A stretch of 64,000 nt of DNA from Ditylenchus dipsaci (Eukaryota > Nematoda > Chromadorea > Rhabditida > Anguinidae): the NCBI GenBank assembly GCA_004194705.1, contig SADC01000060.1:124001-188000 (forward strand), given 5' to 3'. The translations under genes were made by a program, and so were the position numbers. The first letter of the stretch is position 1. Every line of letters begins with the position of its first letter. The notes beneath the pieces are model-generated. The model was not told the DNA's origin, ran no database searches, and saw only the letters and a list, made by a program, of their open reading frames with translations. Positions 21,726 to 35,100 of this stretch are shown piece after piece.

Positions 21726-23168
21726 CTACTATTAGTAGAATTATCGCGCGACATTGTCTACTATTATAATAAAATTCGGTTGTTTCGCCCGAATTTCACT
21801 AAAAAGAGTACAAAATGTCGCGCTTAACAAATATTTAAAAATTAAACTCGGTAGTACTCGCGGAGAGAAGAAAACCATAATAACAGCTTTGCAAAACATT
21901 GCCTTTGCCCTCAGATATAGACCCTCAAAGTTGAGGGGTCTTTATTTATAAACTTAATTTTTTTTTAAAAGCCCTTTTATTTATTTTTTGAAACTTAAGT
22001 CCCGTAAAAATATTCGAAACCCGTTTTTTCTTCGACAACCCTAGTCATAAATATCAGATTTACCACTTTTCTTCTAAAACCTAAGATCTAATCTTGCATC
22101 CTGCCGATTCGTGACGGCGTAGAGGAAATCGAATATTGTCTCATCGACTAATCAGTCCTATGTTTTGCCTAATTTTACCAAAAAATTGCAACTCTCACTT
22201 AATTGTATTGACATTTATTAGATTTTATTATTTTAGTTCTCTAAATGGACGACTGTCTAATGATCTTCCTATGTTTTGTTATCTTTACTTCCCTAACTCT
22301 TAACTTTTTTTCTTTTCTGTCCGATGGTGTTATCTTCTCTACATTGTTTCATCCCTTCCTTCCTTGCCATTACTAATACTGTTTTGCGTTGCCAAATATG
22401 TGGACAAAAAGACACAACCGCATGGCCTCTATTTCTCCTATATGTGTATTGTGGAACAAACAAAGGGGAATTGAAATCGAATTTTCTGGGTGCAGACCAG
22501 AGAGTTGCTGACTCACAAACTGTATTTTCAATATTTTTGGCTTTTTAGCATTTTCTCTGACTAATGTAATGACTGAAGTGACGGAAATTATGAGTACAGT
22601 AATAGTGGGTAGAGAGCACAAGGACCTGCTCTATTTGTGAACACCTTAGCTGGCCAGCTTCCTCTCCCCTCCCCGTCTTTGTTTAGCTGGGGTCACCGAA
22701 ACTGTTTTGTTTGCTAGCTGAATATCATCATGAATTTATTGAGTGTGGTGTCCTCCACTCATTAGTCCTTTCTATCGATTTTTTGAAAATTTATAAACTT
22801 AATTTTTTTTCATTGCAGGTATTTTTTTTGACTGGCATGGTGTGCTTTCGAACATACATCACCTAATAAAGCATGGTAGCTGAATTTGTAAAGCGGTTTC
22901 ATACCGTTTTGTTTTGCCATTTTGTTTGTTTGGAGGTCAGTTGATTTTTCCCTAATAACTTGGTGTTCGTAATTAAGTCATGTCAATAATGTATGGCTCA
23001 CTATTTCCATTCCCCTGGTTGTTATTTGATTACTGCTTAAGTGTAGCGAACTGAAAAATTGATATCCATTGAAGGATAGGTCTCAAATTTCTGGCAAACC
23101 CTGCTATTTGGTACCCTGCTCAGAAACCCTGCTCAGCAATTTTACTAAACTGGCTAATTTTTTTACAG
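21726..23168. other. Upstream region of the PIEZO gene
   Basis: A remnant of the gtcgcgcgac foldback family lies at about 21745-21835. Beyond it the sequence is T-rich with many possible splice sites. The first coding exon of PIEZO must lie here, because the first recognised exon begins in phase 1 and lacks the usual hydrophobic start. ATG at 22324 (MVLSSLHCFIPSFLAIT) is one candidate, but no convincing donor in the right phase was found. Confidence 0.4.
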
Positions 23169-26100
23169 GAGCCCTTTTGAGGCCTAGTTTTGTGTCCATA
23201 ATCTATGTGGTGCTCGCCTTGATCGGTCCTGCCTTCCCATCTATTAGGAAGAATATTCCAACATCTCGTATGGTTTATTTCAAGTAACCTCATTTTCTAA
23301 TTTTTTTACATTTCCAGCATTTACAAGAGCCTATTTGCTGGTGTGTGTTGCCGTATCCTTGCTACTGACTATCCTCCAATTCGGCTATCAGTTTTCGAAT
23401 ACTTCACAGTTAACGACAAAACCTATGAACAAGAATGTTTGGATGCGGGTGGAGACTTGAACTACTGGCTCAGACAGACTGGTTTTATCAGGTCTAACTG
23501 ATGAATTTTTTTCCCTCTAGGCTTTTTTTTTCATAATTATGACCATTGCAGAGTGCCTGAATCCGTTGCTTGGTCGGCTTTAGAATAATTGCCCTGAAAT
23601 TGCTGCTTTGATCGGCTCAATAACCACCCTAATCATCTGCACCGTATTTCAAACTGACAACAACCCTGATGGCAGCACTGATTTGATGGGTGTTCAAACA
23701 GTGCCTTCTTCTGCCAGCTCAACTAATCAGTAAATTTTTGAGATGAATGTAATTTCCCTTTTCACGTTTTTAATTTTTGTAGAAATACTGTGAGGAGCAA
23801 TCAAAGACCTAAATTGGATTTCACGTCAGCGCTCGTTCCTTCACTGAAACGTGTGTCGGATGTGCTTCTGATGCTGTGTGTGTGTGGCTATTGGTGCTGT
23901 TCAGGTAACATTTTGATATACATTAAGGTGGTTGTACCTATTTTCACAGCAATTTGTGATATTTTCTTTATCCAGGTAAAAAATAAATAAAAATATGTGA
24001 ATCAAGCAAAAATTTTGGAAAAAATCGGACAAAAAATGGCAGTCCAAATTTTTTCAAATTTATCTTATTTTTTTATCTCAAATCTTGAGGTCTTTTATTG
24101 TCAGACTTAGCTGGTGGAATATAGTAATGGGTTAAGTACCCCTGCTCCCAAAGTTATGTACCCTAGGGCACGTACCCTGACTGATAATCATATGAACAAA
24201 GGTAGGGTATATTTATAGCAATACCCACAAAATGGACTTATTTACCCCTATATTTTTCAAGGCCAAATTAAATGTTATGCAAAAATTAAAACAATTCGCC
24301 GGGAATATCCCCATAAAAAATCAGACTCTTTTTTCACATCTCTAATAAACAATACTTTTTAGCCTTCCCTCCTGAATGCCACATACTTCGTTATATTTCT
24401 GGTGGTTTTGACTTGGTGGGCTCTGTACACGCCTCTCAAACGAAACACATTCAATGCCATCAAACGTTTCTTGATTCTCTACTCCGCACTCCACTTCTTA
24501 GCCATATACATTTATCAAATCCAAATGGTCCAAGACGCTATTCCACCAAAAGACTTTCTTGCAAGGTTTGTCAATATTCCGTACACACTCATTTGGCGAA
24601 ACTCATTTGGGCGCCCTCATTTGGCGCCCTCATTTGGGCGAAACTCATTTGGCGCCCTCGTTTGGGCGCCCTCATTTGGCGCCAATATTTTATATTGGTT
24701 TTTAAATGTCTCAGATAGTCTGAAAAGGATATGTTAAAGGGGCATGGTCGTGCCGATGGGAGAAAAGGCGCGAACCAGCAGTTCTTTTCTTTCTCGATAA
24801 ATTTTTACATTCCTTCTCGTCTAGATTTTTTAAGTTTTCTGTCTAGTTTTTAAAAGCAGAATAAGGTCATCTATATCAGATTTGTCGCAGAACGAGTGAA
24901 AAATGGGACGATTCGAAAAAATTCGAAAAAACTGCTGGTTCGCGCCTTAACGCACGGGCATGCCCCTTTAACCCTAGGGATGGTAGAGAAACCATCACGT
25001 ACCCACATGTAAAGGGTATCCAGCTCCATAATCCTAAAATTTTACATTTAGTGAAAATCGATCAAAATCCATTTTATCCTATCCGAAATCAAGTGCTAAA
25101 CATGTTTTGGTAGTTCCATAACATTTTCATTGGTGTTGCCACCTGAAAACCTGGGTACCACCACCATTCTGCCCACTCTTTAAGCCCACTCATTCCTCAC
25201 AACATTTTGTGTCCCCAAGTTAGTGAACTCGGACTAGGAACAACTAAACCAAGTGGTCGACTACTCGGTTTAGTTGATCCATGGATTATCCAGTAGAACT
25301 GAGGTTGGTCATATTTCGTTTTTCATGTTCCGAATCTTGTTTTCTGGAGTGATTCGGGCATGCTAAAGATGGTTTGATAGTGGTAAAAGGCCATTTTCTT
25401 GAATATTTTTTGAGTTTTGGAGAATAATTGATTTTACCGAAACTCGATTTTAAAAACTCAATAAATTTTCGAGAAAATGGCATTTGACCACTATCAAACC
25501 GTCTTCAGCGTGCCCGAATTAGTCCAGAAAACAGGTTTTGGAAAGTGAAAATGTAAAAAAAATTTTATTTTTGTGATCCAAGTAGATCACCACTTGCTTT
25601 GTCGGTACATGGACATCCAGCAAAACTGCTGTTGGTTTATAAGAACAATGTTTGAATTAACAAGTAAAATTGTGAAGACAAAAATATAAAAACATTGCGT
25701 TTCGTGAATTTTTGTGGATCAATTCGCTCTAGATCAATTCGACGCCGCCTGGTGGATACCCTTCATGGGGGGTACTTGGTGGCTAACTTACAAGCACTGA
25801 GGTTAACGTATCTTTTCAGACTATCTGAGACATTTAAAGACAATATAAAATAAATGGCGCCAAATGAGGGCGCCCAAATGAGGCGCCCAAACGAGGGCGC
25901 CCAAATGAGTTTCGCCAAATGAGGGCGCCCAAATGAGGGCGCCCAAATGAGTTTCGCCAAATGAGGCGCCCAATGAGTTTCGCCCAAATGAGTACGACCC
26001 AATATTCGCCAAATCCTATTTTAAATTATTTGTTTCCAGACTGATTGGTCTGACAGCTTTGGTCAGTTCAGAGTGCACAAAAGATTCTCCGTGGTGGGAG

Positions 26101-29100
26101 CTAAAAGTTCCTGAATACACCAGTTGGACTGGCTATGTCAACTTTGCCTTCCTATGTTCATCTACCACCTGTTGGTGGTGCAGTACTCTTGGACTCGCAA
26201 TGGAGTAAAGGGATTTGGCAAGTCCCTCCTAGGTGGAATGAGCTCTGGAGAAGACCAGGAAGATGGTGGATCCTCGGTGCATGAAGAGGTAAGTGGTCTA
26301 GCTTTTGTCTATTGCTAGTCTCACTTTCCTTGAAGCACCGTAGTAGTAGCACTAGATTAGTGGGAGTGGTTATGGTTTGATTTGCGCCACTTCTCAGCCT
26401 TAACCTCTTCTTGTTCTGTCTCTAAGCTTTTTGGTTGTGGTAAATAGTAGACAATAATTTATTCAGCAATATGCGCTCTCTGAACTCAACAACCACTCGG
26501 TGGTGGAGCAAGAGGAGGCCGCAAAAGGCGGTAGGGAGTTTGCAAATAAGCTGTAATACTAGTTTAACACTGTTTCTATGGGCTATTATTGCTTCTAACA
26601 TTTTTGCACTTTTTTCAAATTTGCTTTGGACGATCCGTAATAATGTCCAGGTTGGGGAATACATCCATCAGGTAACAATGCGATTCTAGTTTCTTACAAG
26701 ATAATTTATTGCAACATGTTTAAAAATGTAGAACAAAAAGGTGAACGTGTGAACCAAATTATTTTTTTGATTTGCTACATAATTTTACCTTTTTGGTCTA
26801 AATTTTGCAAAGATCGAACTAGAATTGCAGGCTACCTGCCGTAACCAATTTTAAAAAGTAGTCATTTTTATATATTTTTTTTGATCGAAACAAAAAAACT
26901 AGGCAATTTTTCCAAAATCTTGCTACTTTTCCGTTTTGTCCATTTGCTTTGCTTACATTTTTCGCGATCTCTCTTTTTGGATGGCAATGCTTTTTCGTGT
27001 GTCAGAACACTTATTTTGTGTTATTTTTTTAGTTTTGGTTACCTTTTTTACCAATCCGAAATACCATTGGGTAGTTCTGCGAATATAGTTTCCGAATTTT
27101 CGAAAAAATATCACAAAAAGCAAGAGTATTGATGAAAAAACTTTATTTGCTTAATTTTCTTAAAAAGATAGACAAAATCAAAAAAAAAATTGACGAAAAA
27201 ATAAATGTTTGATACACAAGAAAGCGTGTTGCTATTTTGGTTGATTTTTATGCGTTGACAAATAGGGTTGACAATTTACATAGTTTTTCGAAAGTCAATT
27301 AGATTTGACTTTCGTGGGGTATTTTGTATCGGGGCTATTGATACTTGACTGTACTAACTTTACATTCAGAAAATTATAGAATTGTTAAAAGTTCCCCACC
27401 TTATTTGTCAAAAATTTTGCTTCAGTTTTTGATTTATCCTTTTTCTCTGTTTCATTTAACAACCATATAACCAAATCGACTTTTTAGCTTTATCAAATAC
27501 TGAAGTGAGGATTTTGATGCTGCTCAATTGCCAGTGCAGAGGATAACATCAGAGGTGTTGGATAGACAGAAAATTTGCATGATAGTTAATGGTTTGTCAT
27601 CATTGTTCCAAAAATGTGATATAGTCAAAGTCTTATTGGTTGCAGTGACGAATCCTCCCCCCCCCACGGGGACTGATCAGGTGGAGGAGAACTTCATATT
27701 CGTGTTTCTCGACCCGATTACATGAGAAAGCCGCGCGTTTTTTTGGTTCTGAGAAATTTTTTTTTCGAACCACAGGGGGGTATCATGGTTTTTAGTCAAA
27801 ATTTGAAAATTTTAAATTGGCGCCTTTTGAATTTAAAAGGAATGAGGGCTGTATTGGGAGGGGAAGGGAATAAAAGGGGCCACTTTTATGGCAGAACATT
27901 ATAAGGGCTTGGAGTTGAGATGCGCACACCCACATACCTTAGACACAAATCACTCGAAGTGACTCTGGATGCATGAAAAAGCATGCATACCAGAGTTTAT
28001 TTATGCGTAGGCCCCAGTATTCAAAACTATGTTCAACATCTTCTTTTTAGTGGCCCTGAGTCATTAGTGCCCCTTTTATTCCCTTCCCTCCCTATACAGC
28101 CCTTAATCCCTCTAAAATTCAAAAGGCGCCAATTCAAATTTTAAAATTTTGACTAAAAACCATGATACCCCCCCTGTGGATCGAAAATTTTTTTTCTCAG
28201 AACCAAAAAACAGCCGGCTTTCTCATGAAATCGGGTCGAGAAACACGAATATGAAGTTATCTCCTCCACCTGATCAGTCCCCGTGGGGGGGGATTCTGAA
28301 CTCAAGCCGTCTTATTTAACATACACTCCTCAGTTTGTCCCTTAGCTGGGCCCGACACCAACATCCCTCGTATTCCCCCTAGTTATACTGGTCTCCTTTA
28401 CCAAAAGTTGTGATAATCAGAAAACCTTTTTTTTTATTTAAAATATGGCATTATCAGTTGTTACCTTATAGTTTATTTTACAGGACCAAATGAAAAGAAC
28501 ACGACTATGACTGCTCAAGGACTGCAGGCCTTTCTTTATTTTGGACTGTATCACTGTTATGTATTTGCCCTCCTTGCCATGATGGTACATTTTCACTTCG
28601 TCTTCCCATCTATGTTATTCATAAATTATAGACGTGGGTTTGCTGTATCACTCTGTATTCGGACTACTCTTCCTGGTCTTCTCCTGTGTCATCTGGGCAC
28701 TGAGAAACTCCAGGAAATGGTCTTTTGACTTGTCTCCAGCCATTCTGTTCTACACCGAAGTAAAACCATATATCTCACCTACTTTTATATCAGCCTTTGT
28801 TTCAGTTTCTGTTGCTTGCTCAATATGTTTTAGCATGGATCTAAAGCAGGAACTGTCTCACGAAATCCTATATGAAATTATTGGCTTCATTTTCGCTGAA
28901 AACAGAACTGAATCTTTCATCACGCTATGTGTCAAGGTAGGCTAATTTGTGGCTGAAATGTGTCACAAAAAATCTATGAAAAATTTCAAATTCGCAAAAA
29001 AAGTTAACTAAGCCGCAAAAAAAATTTTTCGTGGCTTATTTCAGTTTTTTCGCAAACCAGGGCATTTCGAATTTTGACAACATTTGAAAGAATAAAGTAA

Positions 29101-32100
29101 TTTCATCCTCTTCTTAAAGAACCGTGCCCTTGAGTTCATGTATGTGTCATAATGTGCGTCTTCTTAAGCTCATAGTGATATCGGCACAGTGAGTTGCTGT
29201 CATAAAGTGGGCTTTCGTAGCAGCAAAACGATAAATATTTAAAAAGAATGTCTTAGTGCCCTGGTATAAGCCAATTTTATGTCACTTTTTGATACCTTTT
29301 CTGATCCATTCTTGATCTAAAGTAAAATTTGTGGAGCAGATACCAATTCCCTCAATAATTTCGAAAAATATTTTTCCAATTTTTTGTTCATTAACAGTCG
29401 CCTTCCAAGCGTAGTAAGTGTTGCGATAAACTCAGAATTTCACGCGCAACACATTGGTGCAAAAAAATTTGAAAAAAGTCGGTATGAGATGGTGGAAACC
29501 CCTCCTGAAAGTAAGCTGTTTTTGGTCACCCTCAAACACCTGAAATTTTGAGAATGGTAGTAATTTAGATGGTGGTCACCAAAATTTCTGTTTCACCTAG
29601 GCGTAAAGCCACTCAAAATATTAAGCTGGATCAGAGCTATCTATTGAGCCCAAAGTTGCATCAGAGTGGTCATAGTTTCACATAGAATTTACGATTTTCT
29701 CTCAAAGATCCAGTTTCTGGATATTCTTTTTTGCGACATTGAAATGCCAAAAGTCTGCCTACAAATCAGTTCTAGCTAAATGATCAATGGAAAATAAAAG
29801 AATAAAATCTTGTGGTTATTTTGGCACTAAATACAGCAATCGTTTATCATAAAATTGCAACAAATTATGCAAAATTAATATATAAGTTGTAGCGCAACTT
29901 TTCTATAACTTTATTCCCGCTTGAAAAAACTTCAATTCTGACACCGGATTCGTGTTCAGCGTAGTCAATTTGCATGTAAAATGTTCTTGAAATAAAAAAG
30001 TCACTGTCAAATTCCAAATTCCAATCAAGACAAAATTATTTGAATATAAAATTTGAATATTTTTGTCTTGAGCGGAATTTGGAATTTGACAGTGATTTTT
30101 TATTTCAAGAACAGTTTTACATGCAAATTGACTACGCTGAACACGAATCCGGTGTCAGAATTAAACTTTTTTTTAAATTCTGATTCCAACGCAACACTTA
30201 CTACGCTTGGGAAGGCGAGTGTTAATCAACAAAGAAATAAGTAAGATGCGGTGTTTTGTTCTCTATGAGAAATTTATTCATCAAGCATTTCTACTTTTCT
30301 GAGGTGAAAAATAATATTCTAACTTAATTAATTCATTCTTATCTTTCTTGATTTTCTCAAAAGTTATCGCGGAACAAATTTTTGACATTTTTTTGGTTAG
30401 AAAGGGACACATAGGTGGCAATAGTTCATCAAAACATTAATAATTATAAATAGAGGCGAGGTTTCTTTTCCCAAACGCTCCTGATAGTGTTACCAGCATG
30501 GGAAAGGGGGAGGGAGGGGAGTGATGAGCGCTCCTGTTTCTTGATGTTTTGTTCATTGTTGACTTTACAGGTGTGATTCATTAGGGGTGGAGGAAGTACC
30601 CTGGGAGAGATTATTGGATGTCTGTTTTTTACGGAAAGTGCAGCAGCAAACCATTTGTGTTGATAATCTGCTGCTAATCCACTCTCATTGATTTGATTGA
30701 TGGTTTTCAAAGACTGGTATTGAATGCAAAAAAGACACTTTTTTTAATGTGACCTTGGATGCTGGGGAACAGACTTGATGCGGTGATAAAAACTTTTTAA
30801 TGATTGTAAACCTTTTAAGCTGCGTAATAAAAATATGGCGTGTCAAGTTTTATTTGAATTTGAGATCATAACTTTGCAGTCTTTTTTCACACTAAATTCT
30901 TCAAGGCATAAGAAAGGGTAAATAGGTAGCAATCTTTAGAATGTCTCTGATTTTTCCAAAACTTACTTTTAGCCAAATTTTGGCGTAGTTTTTGGACTTG
31001 GAATAAAAAAAAACATGTCATCAAGAAAATTTAGCTGTTTTCCGAAGGGTTTTACAAGTGAAAGTGTCTCAAAATAGCTACGTTTTATCCAACAAAAAAA
31101 ACTATATCCAAATCCTAAAAGTACCTTGAACGAACTTGTGAGTTAGTTTTATAAAAACACTAACTGTGAAGCAGTGCTGTTATCAAAAATTTTATTTAAA
31201 AAACAGCACAAACAGAACACATTTTTGTGCTCTGTTTTTTTGCCAAATTTAATTTGCTGTAAAACAGCACAACTGTCTAACCATGGTTTTCCTACGCTTT
31301 TCTTCCCATTTTCCTCATTTTCACCAGCATTTTTTTTACCAATTTACTACTAATTAGTCAAATGGAGACGTAGTTAATTTAAAATTAAGCTTATCTATCC
31401 TATTTCTTTTACCGAGAATTTCGTGTCTTTTTTATTTCTGCCAGTTACCTTTAGAGTTTAATACGCGCTCTATATTTTGTCCAGCAAACATAATTTATCG
31501 TTAAAAATTTACGATTTTTTAACACACCTTTGTTGTGTGTTTGTGTCACAGGTGATTGGGCGCTCCATCATATGTTCATACAGGATCGATTTCTGCTCTT
31601 AAAAAGATATTTCAATAGACCCTACCTTCTTTTTTCTACACATTATTCTGTGGCTCTAGAATATGTGTGTTGAATTTTGTATGTATTGTGTGTTTGAAAT
31701 TGATTTTTTAATCTTTTCGTCTGATTAAGGGCTGACTTAAAACCATTCGTGCGAATGCATATTACTGTGGTAAAAAGTGATATATTCATGGTTTGCTAGA
31801 CTTTACCAAAAAGAGTGTGTGTATTCAATGGATTTCGCCTTTAGCTGGCCAGTCTCGTTGTTTGTGTAACTTTTTGTGATTGGAAGAGATAAAATATTGT
31901 TTGCATGAAAAATATTTTTTTATTAAATATAAAAGTTGGCTATCTCAGTTATTGGTTCGGGCGCTTCATGTCTTGCTTTCCATATGAAAAAGACACAATC
32001 TTGCCATGCCAATATTTCATTATTTTTTGATGCCTTTTCGAATTGAAAGTCACACAAATCCAAATTTGTATATAAATATATACAGTTGAAACTCGATTTA

Positions 32101-35100
32101 ACGAATTTCAAGGGACCGGCCAAAAAGTTTCGTTAAATAGAGTTTCGCTTTCTTAAGTTTTTAAAATTTTCGTTAAATCGAGTTTTGAAACTTTTTTATT
32201 CATTAAATTATTTATCGGCAAATAATCAGATCCAACATACACCTCGAAATGAACCTATTAAGACTGAGAGCAAAAATTAATAACTTTCATCTCCTGACGT
32301 CGTTCGAAAACCTTATGCACCGGTCAATTTTTGAGAGAGCGATTCAAATAGCAGTCAGTGTTTGCGCCAGTGGGTGAATAAGGTGGTTCGGGCAAAGATC
32401 CAACTCATGCTCAGCGATATTGGGAATCGCTGCACCCTTCTTTCAATATGGGGTTCGTTCAAATCCTAAATATCTTAGTCTTGCTCGAAATGGCATAGCG
32501 TAATATCGCGAATTCGAAATTTGAAAAAGGACGGCAGATTTTGGAAACAAAACGTCATTTTCCAGAAAAAGACGTCAATTTTCGAAAAAAAAACGGCATT
32601 TTTCAGTTTGGTCATTAATTTTTAGACGATTTTGTGGATTTTCGCTAAATCGAGTGTCGACTTTTCCAGTAGGGACCGCCAAAACGTTTCGTTAAATCGA
32701 GTTTTTCGTTAAATAGAGTTTCGTTAAATCGAGTTTTGACTGTAAAAAACTTAAAAATGTATGTGTAAAATGGAAAAGCTAAAAATAATAATAAAATCTA
32801 TTTAAGGTATTATTTTAAAAAAATGTTTTTGAAAAATTTTTGCATCATGTAATTTTCCTGACAGATCAATTATTTTTTATTTGCCACTTCTGTGTGTTGC
32901 GCAACTTCCTTCATTGCTTTGTTTACTTTTCTAACCCACTTGAAGTTGGGGTACTAATCCACCTTTTATCCATCTCTTACAGAATGGGGTTATAACTACT
33001 CAATACCAGTTCACTAGGCACCTACCTACCCACCTAGTAGCCCGATCACTTTTTTATTTGCTTATTTCCTGATATGTGTTCGGCTGCCTGTTCTCTAACC
33101 CACTGGTTCTCGTTTAAGAATTGCCACTTAAATGACAACAAACATGAAGAGTGACTAATTTTCATATCTTTCTGGGCAGAGAAAGAAAAAAAGAATGTTA
33201 TGTTGGAAATAAAATCAATTTTACATTGAAAAAAAGGCTAAGCATATGACTTTATTCAATTTTAATTATTTTCAGATTTTGTTGAGTTTGCCGCTGTTCG
33301 TGCTTCTTCGTTTACATCTGCGGGAGGACTATTACAATTCTTTGAGTGACAATGACCGGCTGAAGAGGCTGACTTATGGCACTTTTGACATATCTGCTTC
33401 CTCATCAAGAAGTGCGGCTCTGCAGAGAATCCAAGCTAACAGAACGGGCGAAAATGTAAGTACTTTTGCCGTGGTTTCTGTGTTCAGCCGTATAATGATT
33501 TTTTTTGTAATTTAAATATTTCGCAATTATGATGCTAATTTCAGGGCGGGGAGGCATTTGGATTTATTACTCATTTCTTCATCAAGTATTGGATATTTGT
33601 GGTGATCACTTTCTTGCTAATCAATTGCCCCTTGACAGACAGCCTACGTGTTTATTTATATTCGATTGGATTCTTCGTTTTCTTCGCCGCTCTCATTGTC
33701 AGCTTGCATGTGAGTAGTTTCTATAGTCAACTGTACTCCTTTGATTTTGTTCATTTTAATATAACACTTTAGATTTCATTTACATTCTTCCGCAAAACTA
33801 TTTACTTGTTCCTGACTGTGCTTATAGTCTACGCTTCAGTGGTGCTAATATCTGTTTACACCTATCAGTTCCGAGACGTTGCGGATTTTATCCACAATCA
33901 CACTATCCTTAATAAGAACTGGACGGAAGACATCGGACTGATTGTCTTTGAAAACAGTGCTAACGACGTTACGTAAGCTCATTAAATCGTATTTCAAATA
34001 TCAGTATATTTTTCAATCTCTATTACTTGATATTTAATCATTTTTTCTGTAGCGAACTGTGGACTTTTTTCCACTGTAGGCATTTTAAATGAGGTGGCAT
34101 GTTTTTTTTTTCAACATCGGCAGTTAGTTAAGATCATGAAATGTCGTTAAATCAAAAGTTGATTATATTATATTAAAAGCAGAGTCTTACTGGAAAAAGT
34201 TTTAACGTTTGCAGAAAAATTAAAATTATATTAATTTTCTAAACTGGATGATCAAGCTACGTTTGCCGAAAAATCTCCAAAGTGGTCGTGAAAGTATCGG
34301 ATAAGGCGTGGGTTAAACTGGAAGGGCTAGATATGAATAAAGTAGAGATTTAATAGTTCTTCTTTTGTTGGGGGTGGGAGTCCCGGTCTATGACTAAGAA
34401 AAAACTCGAACCGGGACCGGGATGTTTTAAATTGAACCGGCGGGATTCCGGAACCGGATTTTAGGTCAAATTTCCGTTTAACGGGACAGGGACCCGGCCG
34501 ATACTCAGTCCCGTTACTGTCTCTAGTTAGAATGTCTCACGGCTCCTAAAAAATGTGAACTGTACATCAGGCAAATTTGACGCCAAAGGCAAAAATCTTA
34601 AAAAAGGCTGTGTTTTAGTTTGTTTTATCCAACATTCTGGTTTTATGATTTCCATTCTACCTTTTGTAAGTTTATTCTGAAAAAACTCATCACATTCAGC
34701 ACTTTCGAATAAGTCACTCCCCATGAACATAACGAATTTCAAATCTAGACAAAAGTTTCATGAACATTCCTGAAATTTTTCTTAATTGATATTATTGCCA
34801 ACTTTTTTGTCAATAAATTTCTAAAGCAAACCTCAGACCTCATAAAAATGTAAATTCGCTGCGTTTTGTTACCAAATACATATATAAAAATGCAAATTTT
34901 AGGTATCTTATTCAAAAGTTAGACAGAAAACGCAAAAGTCTCAATTTTCACAGGGGGAATGGCAGTTGTCGCCTGTAGCCGGCTAAAAGCGCAAACCGAA
35001 TTTGCTGCAAAAAGATTAAATTTGTCACAGAAAAAACTGAGTTTGCCACAAAAAAACTAAATTTGCCACAAAAAATTACTACAAATAAAAAAAGTTAGCT

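Noticed and set aside
22324..22548. First coding exon of PIEZO beginning MVLSSLHC
   Set aside because: Hydrophobic start is suggestive, but no donor in the needed phase was found and homology is too weak to assign.
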